Shown: positions 15,830 through 23,441, numbered from the stretch's first letter. The stretch is DNA of 36,953 bases from an uncultured Peptococcaceae bacterium (GCA_949743265.1 CATJSX010000080.1:1-36953); one strand, 5' to 3'. Notes: generated by a model not told the origin, from the sequence alone. A program made the numbers and translations.

Positions 15830-16807
15830 ATGACGATGAGCAAAGGCGTTAGATTGCTGTTACGTTTGCTGTCTAAACCCGATATTCAGGTCAAAAAGAA
15901 TTATAAATTTGACCGCAAGGTCGTCAATGCGGCGCATTATCACCGCTTGCGCCCCTTTTATGATATCATGGACATACAAATTCCTAATGGTGAACGAGAT
16001 ATCCCTCTGCGATTCTTTTTCCCCGACGATCTTGACGGGTGCTATCCCATCTTGCTGTTTTTTCATGGCGGCGGCTGGGTATTGGGTTCCATTGATAGCT
16101 ATAACAAAACCTGTGCTACTTTAGCTAAATATACTGGCTGTCAAGTCGTCAGCGTTGACTATAGTTTAGCGCCGGAGTATCCTTTTCCGCAAGCGGTCAA
16201 TGAATGTTACTTGGCAACGCGACTAATTTTTACTAATGCTGATTTGTTCGGCACAGATCAAGACCATATTACGTTGATTGGCGATTCTGCTGGTGGTAAT
16301 TTGGCGGCGGCAGTGTCACTGATGGCAAGAGATCACGGTGAATTTATGCCGAAACGGCAAATTTTGATTTATCCAGCGACTTACAATGACCACAGTCCTA
16401 ATTCGCCTTTTGATTCCATTCATGACAATGGCACCGATTATATTTTGACTGCCAAACGAATACAAGACTATATGGAATTGTATCTGGGCGACCATCAGGA
16501 AAATTGGTACAATCCTTACTTTGCGCCTTTAATTAGTCAAGATTTATCCCATCAGCCAGAAACGCTGATCATTACGGCGCAATATGATCCTCTGCGCGAT
16601 GAAGGAGAAGCTTATGGCAAAAAATTAGCTTCTTTTGGCAATAAAGTTAAAGTTCGGCGTATTAACGATGCGATTCACGGTTTCTTTACATTGCCGCTCA
16701 GTCAGCCACAAGTCAAAGAATGCTATTTTTATATCAATCATTTTCTTCGTTTCGGTGCCGTTAATTTGTCTGAACCGTTAAAAGAGGGGGCTAATTATGA
16801 AGAATGA
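15830..16807 (+). CDS. Alpha/beta hydrolase, hormone-sensitive-lipase type
   Basis: A 325-residue carboxylesterase-like protein. It has the HSL-family oxyanion motif HGGGW at 79-83 and the nucleophile elbow GDSAGGN with Ser153. A late acidic motif (YDPLRDEGE) and His (AIHGFF) complete the triad. Enzymes of this class cleave short acyl esters, but the substrate here is unknown. The ATG at 15830 is preceded by AAAGGAG; an in-frame ATG at 15809 lies upstream of that site and is less likely. It overlaps the next gene by 11 nt, and the three genes to 18746 form one unit. Cytoplasmic; no signal peptide is visible. Confidence 0.88.
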   Translation: MTMSKGVRLLLRLLSKPDIQVKKNYKFDRKVVNAAHYHRLRPFYDIMDIQIPNGERDIPLRFFFPDDLDGCYPILLFFHGGGWVLGSIDSYNKTCATLAKYTGCQVVSVDYSLAPEYPFPQAVNECYLATRLIFTNADLFGTDQDHITLIGDSAGGNLAAAVSLMARDHGEFMPKRQILIYPATYNDHSPNSPFDSIHDNGTDYILTAKRIQDYMELYLGDHQENWYNPYFAPLISQDLSHQPETLIITAQYDPLRDEGEAYGKKLASFGNKVKVRRINDAIHGFFTLPLSQPQVKECYFYINHFLRFGAVNLSEPLKEGANYEE

Positions 16808-18062
16808 GCCTCGGCAGTGGAGTCGATTAGATAATGCAGCGAAAGTTTTTCCCGCTAACAGCGGTAAAGCAGATACAAAAGTGTTTCGTTTTGCGTGTGA
16901 ACTGACTGAAGATGTCGATGCTGAAATACTAGAGGAAGCGCTGGAGAAAACGCTAAAACTGTTTCCTCATTATAATTTTGTTATGCGTCATGGTTTGTTT
17001 TGGCATTATTTTGAAAGCAGTGATTTGACACCGGAAATTACTCAAGAATGTCAGCGTCCTTGCCGCCCGATGTATGATATTGATGCTGGTCGACTTTTGT
17101 ATGAAGTGACTTATTATCGTCGACGTATCAATGTAGAAGTTTATCATGCCTTGACCGATGGCACTGGAGCGTTACAATTTTTACGAGTGCTGGTTTTTCA
17201 CTATTTGGTGCTTTGTCATGAAGATGATTTTATGGATGCACCACCAAAAATGGATTATGATGCCAGTTTTGCTCAGAAACTGGACGACAGCTTTCGTAAA
17301 TATTACAGCGGTCAAAAAACTCATTACAAAAGCCAGCTAAAGCGTGCGTACAAAATCAAAGGTCAGCGAATTTCGGAACATCGCATCAAAGTAATTGAAG
17401 GCATTATGAATACGCAAACCGTACTAGCTAAAGCGCGAGAGCTAAAAACAACGGTAACGGTTATGCTGACTGCTTTGTTGATGCGAGCTATTGCCGATGA
17501 AATGTCTTTGCGGGAACAGAAACGACCAGTAGTGTTGTCTATCCCTGTCAATTTGCGTAAATATTTTGAGTCGCAGACCGCTCGTAATTTTTTTGGCGTT
17601 ATCAATATTCACTACGATTTTAAAATGCGCTCTGGCACTTTTGACGATTTAGTAGCTGAAGTTGACCGTCAACTGAAATATGAGTTGGAAAAGGAACAGT
17701 TGGAAAAGCGAATGAATGCTATGGCAGCTTTGGAAAATAATTTATTAGCTCGTATGGTACCGCTACCCATCAAAGATATTATCATTAAAGGGGCCGTCAG
17801 TTTGAGCGAACTAGGCGTTACAGCGTCCTTATCTAATATTGGCAGAGTGAGTATGCCGGATGCTTTTAAACCTTATATCAGGCTCTTTGATGTTTTTGTT
17901 AGCACAGACAAACTACAAATTTGCATGTGTTCGTATGAAGACCATATGGTAGTCACTTTTACATCTGCTTTTGTCCATACGGACATTCAGCGGCGTTTTT
18001 TTCGCGCATTGACAGGAATGGGTGTTGATGTGGAGATTGTTTCTAATTTGATGGAGGAATGA
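16797..18062 (+). CDS. Condensation-domain-like acyltransferase (alcohol acetyltransferase-like)
   Basis: A 421-residue protein with the layout of CoA-dependent acyltransferases related to NRPS condensation domains. The active-site-like motif is YHALTDGTGALQFL, where the usual HHxxxDG is reduced to a single His plus DG. The C-terminal half contains PVVLSIPVNLRKYF and ITASLSN-type strands typical of that fold. Such proteins move acyl groups onto alcohols or amines. With an esterase upstream and a DUF6320 membrane protein 9 nt downstream, it probably modifies a lipid or cell-surface molecule, but that is inference. The first codons overlap the hydrolase gene, indicating coupling. Function beyond family level is not assigned. 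Confidence 0.7.
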   Translation: MKNEPRQWSRLDNAAKVFPANSGKADTKVFRFACELTEDVDAEILEEALEKTLKLFPHYNFVMRHGLFWHYFESSDLTPEITQECQRPCRPMYDIDAGRLLYEVTYYRRRINVEVYHALTDGTGALQFLRVLVFHYLVLCHEDDFMDAPPKMDYDASFAQKLDDSFRKYYSGQKTHYKSQLKRAYKIKGQRISEHRIKVIEGIMNTQTVLAKARELKTTVTVMLTALLMRAIADEMSLREQKRPVVLSIPVNLRKYFESQTARNFFGVINIHYDFKMRSGTFDDLVAEVDRQLKYELEKEQLEKRMNAMAALENNLLARMVPLPIKDIIIKGAVSLSELGVTASLSNIGRVSMPDAFKPYIRLFDVFVSTDKLQICMCSYEDHMVVTFTSAFVHTDIQRRFFRALTGMGVDVEIVSNLMEE

Positions 18063-18071
18063 GGCGGCGAG

Positions 18072-18746
18072 ATGAATTACTGTGAACATTGTCAGGTGAC
18101 TATTAGCGGCAACCGCAGTCGTTGTCCGTTGTGCCAAGCACCAACAACGACTCTTGATGAACGCGACGACGAGGTTTTTCCCTATGTGCCGACGATTTAC
18201 CAAAAGTACCATTTATTTTTCAGAGGATTGATTTTTGCTTCTGTGGCTATTGCTGTAGCCGCTATCGTAGCCAATCTCCTTTTTCCCAGCGAACGTTATG
18301 GTAGTTGGTCTATTTTTGTCTTAGCTGGTATTGGTTGTTTATGGGCTGTTTTGTTAATTGCCATTCGCAAGCGCAATAATATCATGAAAAATTTGCTTTA
18401 TCAGGCATTGCTGCTGGCACTTTTGACTGTGTTGTGGGATCGTTTGACTGGCTGGCATTATTGGTCTATAGATTTTGCGGTACCAATCATTATGTTGGTA
18501 ACATTGTGCATCATGATTATCTTAAGTAAAGTATTAAGCTATACCTTAGCCAGTCAGTTGGTGTATTTGCTGATTAGCATCGGCTTCGGAGCAGTGATTC
18601 CACTGGGATTAGTTTTGTTCGGTCAGCCTCAGGTCTTATGGCCGTCCGTTATCACGATTGCGTTCAGTTTACTAATGCTGGCAGCTATTTTAATTTTTTT
18701 AGATAAACCGTTCAAACGAGAATTAAAACGACGATTACATTTTTAA
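18072..18746 (+). CDS. DUF6320-type membrane protein with N-terminal zinc ribbon
   Basis: A 224-residue protein. The first 25 residues form a zinc ribbon (CEHC, then CPLC). After a short linker come six hydrophobic segments (roughly 48-68, 76-96, 105-121, 130-150, 155-175, 185-210) and a basic end (KPFKRELKRRLHF). This matches my recollection of the DUF6320 family, whose role is unknown. It is the third gene of the hydrolase/acyltransferase unit, starting 9 nt after the acyltransferase, and such trios recur in Firmicutes as far as I recall. It may anchor or deliver the substrate of the two enzymes; no direct evidence for this exists in the sequence. Confidence 0.75.
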   Translation: MNYCEHCQVTISGNRSRCPLCQAPTTTLDERDDEVFPYVPTIYQKYHLFFRGLIFASVAIAVAAIVANLLFPSERYGSWSIFVLAGIGCLWAVLLIAIRKRNNIMKNLLYQALLLALLTVLWDRLTGWHYWSIDFAVPIIMLVTLCIMIILSKVLSYTLASQLVYLLISIGFGAVIPLGLVLFGQPQVLWPSVITIAFSLLMLAAILIFLDKPFKRELKRRLHF

Positions 18747-18759
18747 TGACAATATTGAT

Positions 18760-18801
18760 AAAGAGAGGCGCTTATCTTTGCAAGGTAAGCGCCTCTCTTT
18801 T
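18760..18801 (+). terminator. Terminator of the hydrolase-acyltransferase-DUF6320 unit
   Basis: A 15-bp perfect stem (18760-18774 with 18786-18800) ending in a short T run. The following 18802-19036 stretch has no gene on the plus strand. Confidence 0.9.
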
Positions 18802-19036
18802 ATGTTAATAGCCGATTATCCAAAACGAAAATTGTTGCATAATTGATTAGTTTACATTTTCAGCCGTTAGCTTAGTACCAACAAACACCATACTCTACTG
18901 CCTCTCTGTGTCAGCTTTATTATACCATATAAAATTTTGTCAAATAAGACTGGTCATTGTTGACTCACCATGCTAAACTAAGGCAACGTAAACTGAGTTA
19001 ATTTTTGCAAAAGAATTTTCAAAGGAGAACGTTATC

Positions 19037-19360
19037 ATGGAAAAACAGCAAAAAATTGAGGAAATGTATTTAGAAGAAACTATCAACATCGCTCAAAAAC
19101 AGCTCGCTCAAGCACAAAAAGCAATAGCGGAAAATCAATCGGAAATGATTGCTTTAAAACAAGAGATTCGTGATTGTACAGCCCATAGTGCGAGCAATCT
19201 TTCCAGCGCTGACGGTTTTGAAAATCTGGTTGCATTAAGCCAAAGTATGGCGCCTGTTACTAATATAGCGGCAGAATGCGGTCAGCTAACTCAGAAAATA
19301 AAACGTTTGGAACTAATCATAGACTCTCCTTATTTTGCAATAAGTTTTCAGGAAGGGTGA
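19037..19360 (+). pseudogene. Truncated HelD-like (UvrD-family) N-terminal fragment
   Basis: A 107-residue ORF with a good ribosome site (AAAGGAG). It matches the N-terminal coiled-coil arm of HelD, the helicase-like protein that recycles RNA polymerase. There is a long heptad-like helix (about 5-50), GFENLVALSQ, then LELIIDSPYFA, where HelD proteins continue with an RIDF-type strand. Here the frame ends nine residues later at a TGA. About 40 nt of possible further similarity (LFGKFCI) lies in a different frame up to about 19400. The full protein would be around 700 residues, and none of the helicase motifs follow. The break coincides with the start of Tn916-type genes, so an insertion or deletion probably removed the rest. 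Confidence 0.6.
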
Positions 19361-19529
19361 GTACAATGTTATTTGGGAAATTTTGCATTGATAACAGCTC
19401 CGCACAATTTGATACTTCAAAACATTGTACGGGGCCTAAAAAACACGAGAACATTTATATTTAGGCTTGCTCCAACATAACCTTATCATGTGGGGCTTTG
19501 TTTGCGTGTATATATCATTATGATGTTCG

Positions 19530-19606
19530 GGCAGTAGGCAATGTTTTGTCTGCTGCCTTTTGTTATGCAGAGGGCGCACTGTATCGTGGCTACCCTCTGC
19601 TTTTTT
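19530..19606 (+). promoter_or_regulatory. Leader with two tandem terminator hairpins before the MATE gene
   Basis: Hairpin 1: 19530-19537 with 19550-19557 (8 bp, one wobble) followed by TTTTGTT. Hairpin 2: a perfect 8-bp stem, 19567-19574 with 19593-19600, plus six T. A 27-codon ORF (19541-19624, starting MFCLLPF) runs through both but has only a weak ribosome site. Tandem terminators before a drug-exporter-type gene resemble translation-coupled attenuators of antibiotic resistance genes. The 19361-19529 stretch also holds an imperfect 12-bp inverted repeat (about 19397-19435). Confidence 0.55.
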
Positions 19607-19628
19607 ATTCAGAAAGGATTTTGAGAAA

Positions 19629-20957
19629 ATGAAAGAAGAACAGAATTTAACAACAGGAAGCGTACCGAAGAAGCTGATTATATTTGCGCTTCCTCTATTG
19701 TTTGCTAATCTTTTGCAATCTTTTTATAGTATTGTAGATATGCTTGTTGTTGGAAATATCGTAGGAGAAACAGGTATTGCAGCAATCAGCAATGCGTCTA
19801 TGATAAGTTTTATTATCAATTCAATTTGTATCGGCGTAACAATGGGCGGTACTGTTTTAATCGCTCAATATAAGGGGGCAAATGATGAACAAGGACAAAG
19901 TGAAACAGTTGGAACACTATTCGCAATATCCCTTATCGCTTCATTTATCGTAACGATAATAGGATTGATTGTATATAAGCCGCTTTTCCATATTTTGAAT
20001 GTTCCTGCGGCTTCTATGCAAGACGCTTGCGAATATATGAAAATCATCTGCTGCGGCACTGTATTTGTGTTTGGTTACAATGCAGTTTGTTCTATTATGA
20101 AAGGCTTTGGGGATTCAAAAAGTCCTCTATATTTTGTGGCGATTGCAACGGTTGTAAACGTCATATTAGACCTGATTTTAGTCGGCCCCTTTAACATGGG
20201 AACGGCAGGAGCCGCCTATGCAACTATTTTTTCGCAGGGTGTTTCTCTTTTTGTATCAATTATTCACTTGAAAAGGAAAAAGTTTGTCTTTGATTTTAAG
20301 ATAAAGCACTTTGCTATCAAATCAGATAAACTGATAACTGTTTTAAAAGTCGGATTACCTACCGCTATCCAAATGGTAATTGTCAATATATCGTATCTTC
20401 TAATTACAGGAATGCTCAACTATTTTGGCGTATCTGTTGCCGCAGCGTCCGGTGTAGGTCTTAAAATCAATACATTTGCAGGTATGCCCTGTTGGGCGAT
20501 CGGACAGGCTGTTACTGCTATGGTCGGGCAGAATGTAGGGGCAAACGATATAGAGCGTGTGAGAAAAACGACGAAAATTGGATTGTATTTGAATGTATCA
20601 GTTACTTTGATTGCCATTATCATTGTGCAATTATTTGCTGAACAAATCATCATGTTATTTGAGCCGGAAAGCCGAGAGGTCATAAAAGACGGCGTTCTAT
20701 ATCTAAGAATGTGTTGCGGTATTAACAGTCTGATTTATGCAGCCATGTACACATTTGACTCTTTTGCTATCGGAGTAGGCTCCGCAAATGTTGCCATGAT
20801 AAATGCGCTTTTGGACGCGGTATTTGTCCGGTTATCTGTAAGTTGGATTTTAGCGTTTGTCATTCACATTGGATTTACAGGTATCTATATCGGTCAAGCT
20901 GTTTCTCCTGTATTACCCGCGATTGTCGGATTGATATATTTCAAAAGTAAATCATAG
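19629..20957 (+). CDS. MATE family multidrug/Na+ or H+ antiporter
   Basis: A 442-residue integral membrane protein with about 12 transmembrane helices in two related halves. It opens with the typical segment TTGSVPKKLIIFALPLLFANLLQSFYSIVDMLVVG and continues with a second half starting near LITVLKVGLPTAIQM. MATE proteins export cationic drugs or metabolites with Na+ or H+. The start at 19629 is chosen because the family N-terminus lies here and AAAGGA precedes it; the longer reading frame upstream runs back through the terminator leader. The leader hints at drug-inducible expression. Genes on its right are Tn916-type accessory genes, so it is probably element cargo. Confidence 0.92.
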   Translation: MKEEQNLTTGSVPKKLIIFALPLLFANLLQSFYSIVDMLVVGNIVGETGIAAISNASMISFIINSICIGVTMGGTVLIAQYKGANDEQGQSETVGTLFAISLIASFIVTIIGLIVYKPLFHILNVPAASMQDACEYMKIICCGTVFVFGYNAVCSIMKGFGDSKSPLYFVAIATVVNVILDLILVGPFNMGTAGAAYATIFSQGVSLFVSIIHLKRKKFVFDFKIKHFAIKSDKLITVLKVGLPTAIQMVIVNISYLLITGMLNYFGVSVAAASGVGLKINTFAGMPCWAIGQAVTAMVGQNVGANDIERVRKTTKIGLYLNVSVTLIAIIIVQLFAEQIIMLFEPESREVIKDGVLYLRMCCGINSLIYAAMYTFDSFAIGVGSANVAMINALLDAVFVRLSVSWILAFVIHIGFTGIYIGQAVSPVLPAIVGLIYFKSKS

Positions 20958-21004
20958 GAGAAGAAAAAGTTGATGCATCATGCGGAAAGGAGCGTGGGGC
21001 AGCC

Positions 21005-21178
21005 ATGAAGCAAGCAGAATGGTTATTATGCCCTATATGCCATAATAAGACCCGTATCAGAGTACGAGAAGATACCGAACTAAAGAATTTCTTGCTTTAC
21101 TGTCCTAAATGTAGGAATGAAGTTTTAATCAATTTAAAAAAGAAACATATATCCATTATCAAAGAGCCGGACGCATAG
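21005..21178 (+). CDS. Cysteine-rich KTR-domain small protein (Tn916-type accessory)
   Basis: A 57-residue zinc-ribbon protein. CPICHNKTRIRVREDTELKNF is followed by CPKC, giving two CxxC pairs around the KTRIR segment that names the family, and then a basic tail. Such proteins are commonly carried beside tetracycline-resistance and efflux genes in Tn916-like conjugative elements. They have no proven role; many have been taken for conjugative-transposon proteins or transcription-related factors. An AAGGAG site precedes the ATG. A strong terminator follows 6 nt after the stop. It probably shares a transcript with the MATE gene 47 nt upstream. Confidence 0.85.
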   Translation: MKQAEWLLCPICHNKTRIRVREDTELKNFLLYCPKCRNEVLINLKKKHISIIKEPDA

Positions 21179-21183
21179 ACGCA

Positions 21184-21230
21184 GAGCCGATAACACGCAG
21201 AGTAAAAATGCGGTTATCGGCTCCTTTTTT
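21184..21230 (+). terminator. Terminator after the KTR gene
   Basis: An 11-bp perfect stem (21184-21194 with 21213-21223) with a further CGCA/TGCG extension (21096-type inner pairing at 21196-21199 with 21209-21212), followed by six T at 21225-21230. Confidence 0.92.
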
Positions 21231-21246
21231 AATTGCGAGGAGGTCT

Positions 21247-21333
21247 ATGGTGTTTTTTCCTAATTATTACGACATCTTAAAAAAAGACGAATATTTGCAA
21301 CGGGATTTTGTGCCTATAAAGATGAATTTATAA
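21247..21333 (+). CDS. Small ORF, possible remnant of a frameshifted gene
   Basis: A 28-codon ORF with an excellent GAGGAGG-type site at 21238-21243, reading MVFFPNYYDI and ending FVPIKMNL. Just beyond the end, a different frame stays open to the TGA at about 21425 and looks protein-like (YKDEFINHL, then FNLDACSPYW). This suggests a single short gene of about 60 codons broken by a frameshift near 21310. I do not recognise the family. It sits between the KTR gene and the orf7-like sigma gene. Confidence 0.35.
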   Translation: MVFFPNYYDILKKDEYLQRDFVPIKMNL

Positions 21334-21433
21334 ATCATTTAATATGTTCTTATAGCTCATATTGTACAAGCACCCATGTGGTTTTCAATTTAGACGCTTG
21401 TTCCCCCTACTGGGAAGAAAGGGGGTGAGTTAG

Positions 21434-21892
21434 ATGATTTATTCGGAAGAATACAAGGAGCATATCGAATACACCTTTGCCGCTTTTTGTAAAGTCGTTC
21501 TCTATAATGCGGCAATGACCGCTTACCGTGACTTCGGACGGAAACAGAAACGGGAAGTATCACTTGAATACTTGATGTCTGAAACGTCGTTTGAACCGTT
21601 TACAACGGACACTTATTTTGAGCAATACGACCAACCGACTGTCTTTGTTGCAAAAGGGCAAAAAATTGTTGTCGCAAGTAAGCGGTTAGCCGACGCACTA
21701 TCAAAATTGACCGAGCAAAGACGCAATGTTTTGTTTCTGTACTTTTTCTTCGGTTATACCGACACTCAAATTGGAAAAGAGTATGGAAGAAGCAGAAGTA
21801 CCGCAAATTACTGGAAATTAGCGGCATTAAAACAGCTACGAAAAGAAATGGAGAGATTAAAAGATGAGGAACAAGAAGCTGATACCTTTTGA
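21434..21892 (+). CDS. Sigma-70-family factor, Tn916 orf7-like
   Basis: A 152-residue sigma-70-like protein resembling orf7 of Tn916-family elements. The N-terminal part is FEQYDQ/REVSLEYL-type and poorly conserved. The C-terminal region 4-like HTH has LSKLTEQRRNVLFLYFFFGYTDTQIGKEYGRSRSTANYWK at about residues 96-135. In Tn916 the orf7 and orf8 products promote transcription of the excision and transfer genes. A strong GGGGGTGAG site precedes it. The next gene overlaps it by 29 nt, as orf7/orf8 do. With no integrase or transfer genes following, its regulon has probably been lost. Confidence 0.85.
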   Translation: MIYSEEYKEHIEYTFAAFCKVVLYNAAMTAYRDFGRKQKREVSLEYLMSETSFEPFTTDTYFEQYDQPTVFVAKGQKIVVASKRLADALSKLTEQRRNVLFLYFFFGYTDTQIGKEYGRSRSTANYWKLAALKQLRKEMERLKDEEQEADTF

Positions 21893-22067
21893 AGTCATTG
21901 AAAAGGCAGTCGCCGGAGAGCCGGAAGCGATTGACATAGTTTTAAAACATTATATCCCACGCATTAAGTATCTGTCCAAATACCAAGGACATATCAATGA
22001 TGATATTCAAGAACGTTTGAAAGCACAGCTTATTAAAGCTATACTGCAATTCCATTTTGACAGGTAG
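21864..22067 (+). CDS. Helix-turn-helix domain protein, Tn916 orf8-like
   Basis: A 67-residue protein matching Tn916 orf8: IPFEVIEKAVAGEPEAIDIVLKHYIPRIKYLS, then HINDDIQERLKAQLIKAILQFHFDR. These resemble region 2 of sigma factors and are thought to act together with the orf7 product. It starts within the end of the orf7-like gene (29-nt overlap, different frame). In intact elements xis and int usually follow within a few hundred bases. Here only an inverted repeat (22087-22130) and non-coding sequence follow. Confidence 0.8.
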   Translation: MRNKKLIPFEVIEKAVAGEPEAIDIVLKHYIPRIKYLSKYQGHINDDIQERLKAQLIKAILQFHFDR

Positions 22068-22086
22068 CAAGTAGCAAAGCCAGAGA

Positions 22087-22130
22087 AAGCCGTCAAGGAT
22101 AAACTTCGCACTTCGCGTCCTTGACGGTTT
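22087..22130 (+). terminator. Inverted repeat after the orf8-like gene
   Basis: A 13-bp stem with one wobble pair (22087-22099 with 22118-22130; AAGCCGTCAAGGA and its partner) followed by a few T. It is a terminator candidate or an element-specific structure. The 22131-22348 stretch to the next gene shows no supported gene. Confidence 0.55.
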
Positions 22131-22348
22131 TCCCTGTCCTTGCTGTTGGGCAACTAAGAGAGCGCAATCGGGTAAACCTGCTTACGCTCTCAATTCAGTA
22201 TGATATGTTACGGAGTAGAAAGAAAAAAGTCTTTGATTTATGCGGCTTACCGAGAGTGTACAAAGTAAGGCAAGAGTTTTATATTCATATTCTCAAAATA
22301 GCGTTTTTTACTGCGTAACAAAATATCTATCTTTAAAATTATATTTTT

Positions 22349-22984
22349 TCAATACCACCCTTGACGTTCTTTTTCCATATCCTCAAAGTAATCATCATAA
22401 TAGTGGTTAGTTTTGGTGGGATATTTTTGGTTCAAATATTGAGCAAATTGTAACTGTACAAGGTCATCATATTCATTACTATGATTGAAACTATATTTTT
22501 GCAGATACTCCATTTTTTTCTCCGCCGCTTCTTTGCTTAGTCCAAAACATTCTACTAAAAATGGAACATTGATAGAATATCCTCGTTGGGATATGGCTTT
22601 AATTAAAATATTGGGGGCATTCGCTTGTGCGGCAAAGAAATGTGCTTCAATTTCTTCTTGTTCACTATGCTTTTTATGTCCACATTTAATATGTCCAATT
22701 TCATGCCACAAAGTATGTTTCATTCGAGGGCCATATTTTTCTTTGTTATATAAAATTAGTGTAACATGGGGGCGTAACCCTTTAAGAAGAAAAGCATCTT
22801 CTAATTCATGTCCAAGTGTTATTTTTTCAATAGGTAGCCCGGTTTTTTTAGCATACTTTTGATAGCTACTAATTATAACATCTTTACATCTGATTTTTTT
22901 AGCAGGTATAGGAAATTCATGTATATCAAGTTCTAATAATGTTAAATACGCTAAGGAGGTAATTTTCGCCCAGTCGTAACGCAT
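22349..22984 (-). CDS. ImmA/IrrE family metallo-endopeptidase
   Basis: A 211-residue protein with the zinc-protease motif HEIGH inside HTLWHEIGHIKCGH, plus a downstream Glu (EEIEAHFFAAQ), as in ImmA/IrrE proteases. ImmA of ICEBs1 cleaves its partner Xre repressor after DNA damage or cell-cell signalling and so releases the mobile element's genes. The ATG at 22984 is chosen because GAGGAGG lies 7 nt upstream; the TTG at 22990 is too close to that site. It lies 2 nt after the Xre gene on the same strand, as expected of a repressor/anti-repressor pair. The C-terminal part (about 150-211) is an acidic, aromatic-rich extension. Confidence 0.9.
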   Translation of the reverse strand: MRYDWAKITSLAYLTLLELDIHEFPIPAKKIRCKDVIISSYQKYAKKTGLPIEKITLGHELEDAFLLKGLRPHVTLILYNKEKYGPRMKHTLWHEIGHIKCGHKKHSEQEEIEAHFFAAQANAPNILIKAISQRGYSINVPFLVECFGLSKEAAEKKMEYLQKYSFNHSNEYDDLVQLQFAQYLNQKYPTKTNHYYDDYFEDMEKERQGWY

Positions 22985-22986
22985 AA

Positions 22987-23334
22987 TCAATCCTCCTCAT
23001 CGTCGTCATCATCAAGAAGAAATCTATCAATAGTATCATTAAAAATTTTATATACTTCTGCTCGTTTCTCCTCTGATAATTCTCCTGTTTTACGTGCTAT
23101 TATAACAAACTCCTCAGGTATTTCACTATATCCACATTTTGTTAGCAATAATGCTTTGTCAATCTTTAAAGCATTAGCAAGTTTTTCAAGAGTTTTTAAG
23201 TCAGGTGTTACCAAATCTGCTTCAAGCCGGCTGATTGTTGAGTTAGTTACGCCAGCTAATTCAGCTAGTTTTCTTTGACTAATTGATTTCTGTTCTCTTA
23301 AATGGACGAGATATTTTCCAAATGAATTTTCCAT
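22987..23334 (-). CDS. Xre-family transcriptional repressor (partner of ImmA)
   Basis: A 115-residue protein. The HTH domain occupies about residues 6-62 (KYLVHLREQKSISQRKLAEL, then STISRLEADLVTPDLKTLEKLANAL), followed by a helical tail ending in an Asp/Glu-rich stretch (LLDDDDDEED). The ATG at 23334 is used because AAGGAG lies upstream and the HTH family begins here; the longer frame runs back through the operators. The gene is followed directly by the immA-like protease. Its own promoter contains a 16-bp operator, so autorepression is likely. The targets probably include the plus-strand promoter on the other side of the operators. Confidence 0.9.
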   Translation of the reverse strand: MENSFGKYLVHLREQKSISQRKLAELAGVTNSTISRLEADLVTPDLKTLEKLANALKIDKALLLTKCGYSEIPEEFVIIARKTGELSEEKRAEVYKIFNDTIDRFLLDDDDDEED

Positions 23335-23363
23335 ACGAACACTCCTTTCAAAAAGAGTATAAC

Positions 23364-23441
23364 ATGACCGTTCCACAAAAGCAACAAAAGATGTTGCATT
23401 TAAGGAACAAATGTGATATACTATTGTTGCACAGATGGAAC
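23364..23441. promoter_or_regulatory. Three 16-bp Xre operators with divergent promoters
   Basis: The motif GTTCC-N6-GCAAC occurs three times: 23370-23385 on plus, 23393-23408 and 23426-23441 on minus. A minus-strand promoter for xre (TTGCTT, 17 bp, TATACT) and a plus-strand promoter (TTGCAT, 17 bp, TATACT at 23417-23422) each have an operator over the -35 and spacer. The third copy lies just downstream of the plus-strand start. This is the layout of a repressor controlling divergent transcripts. Confidence 0.75.

Larger units (their letters stand above)
19395..22340 (+). mobile_element. Remnant of a Tn916-family-like conjugative element or cargo segment
   Basis: The MATE exporter, KTR protein, orf7-like sigma factor and orf8-like HTH protein occur in the order usual near the regulatory end of Tn916-like elements. 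The left edge coincides with the truncation of the helD-like gene. No int, xis, relaxase or conjugation gene is present, and I could not see flanking direct repeats. Edges are approximate. The adjoining genes up to about 26155 may have arrived with it or separately. Confidence 0.5.

Noticed and set aside
22121-22318. 65-codon plus-strand ORF after the orf8-like gene
   Set aside because: Starts within the inverted repeat and has no ribosome site; the KVRQEF-type end is not convincing as part of any recombinase.
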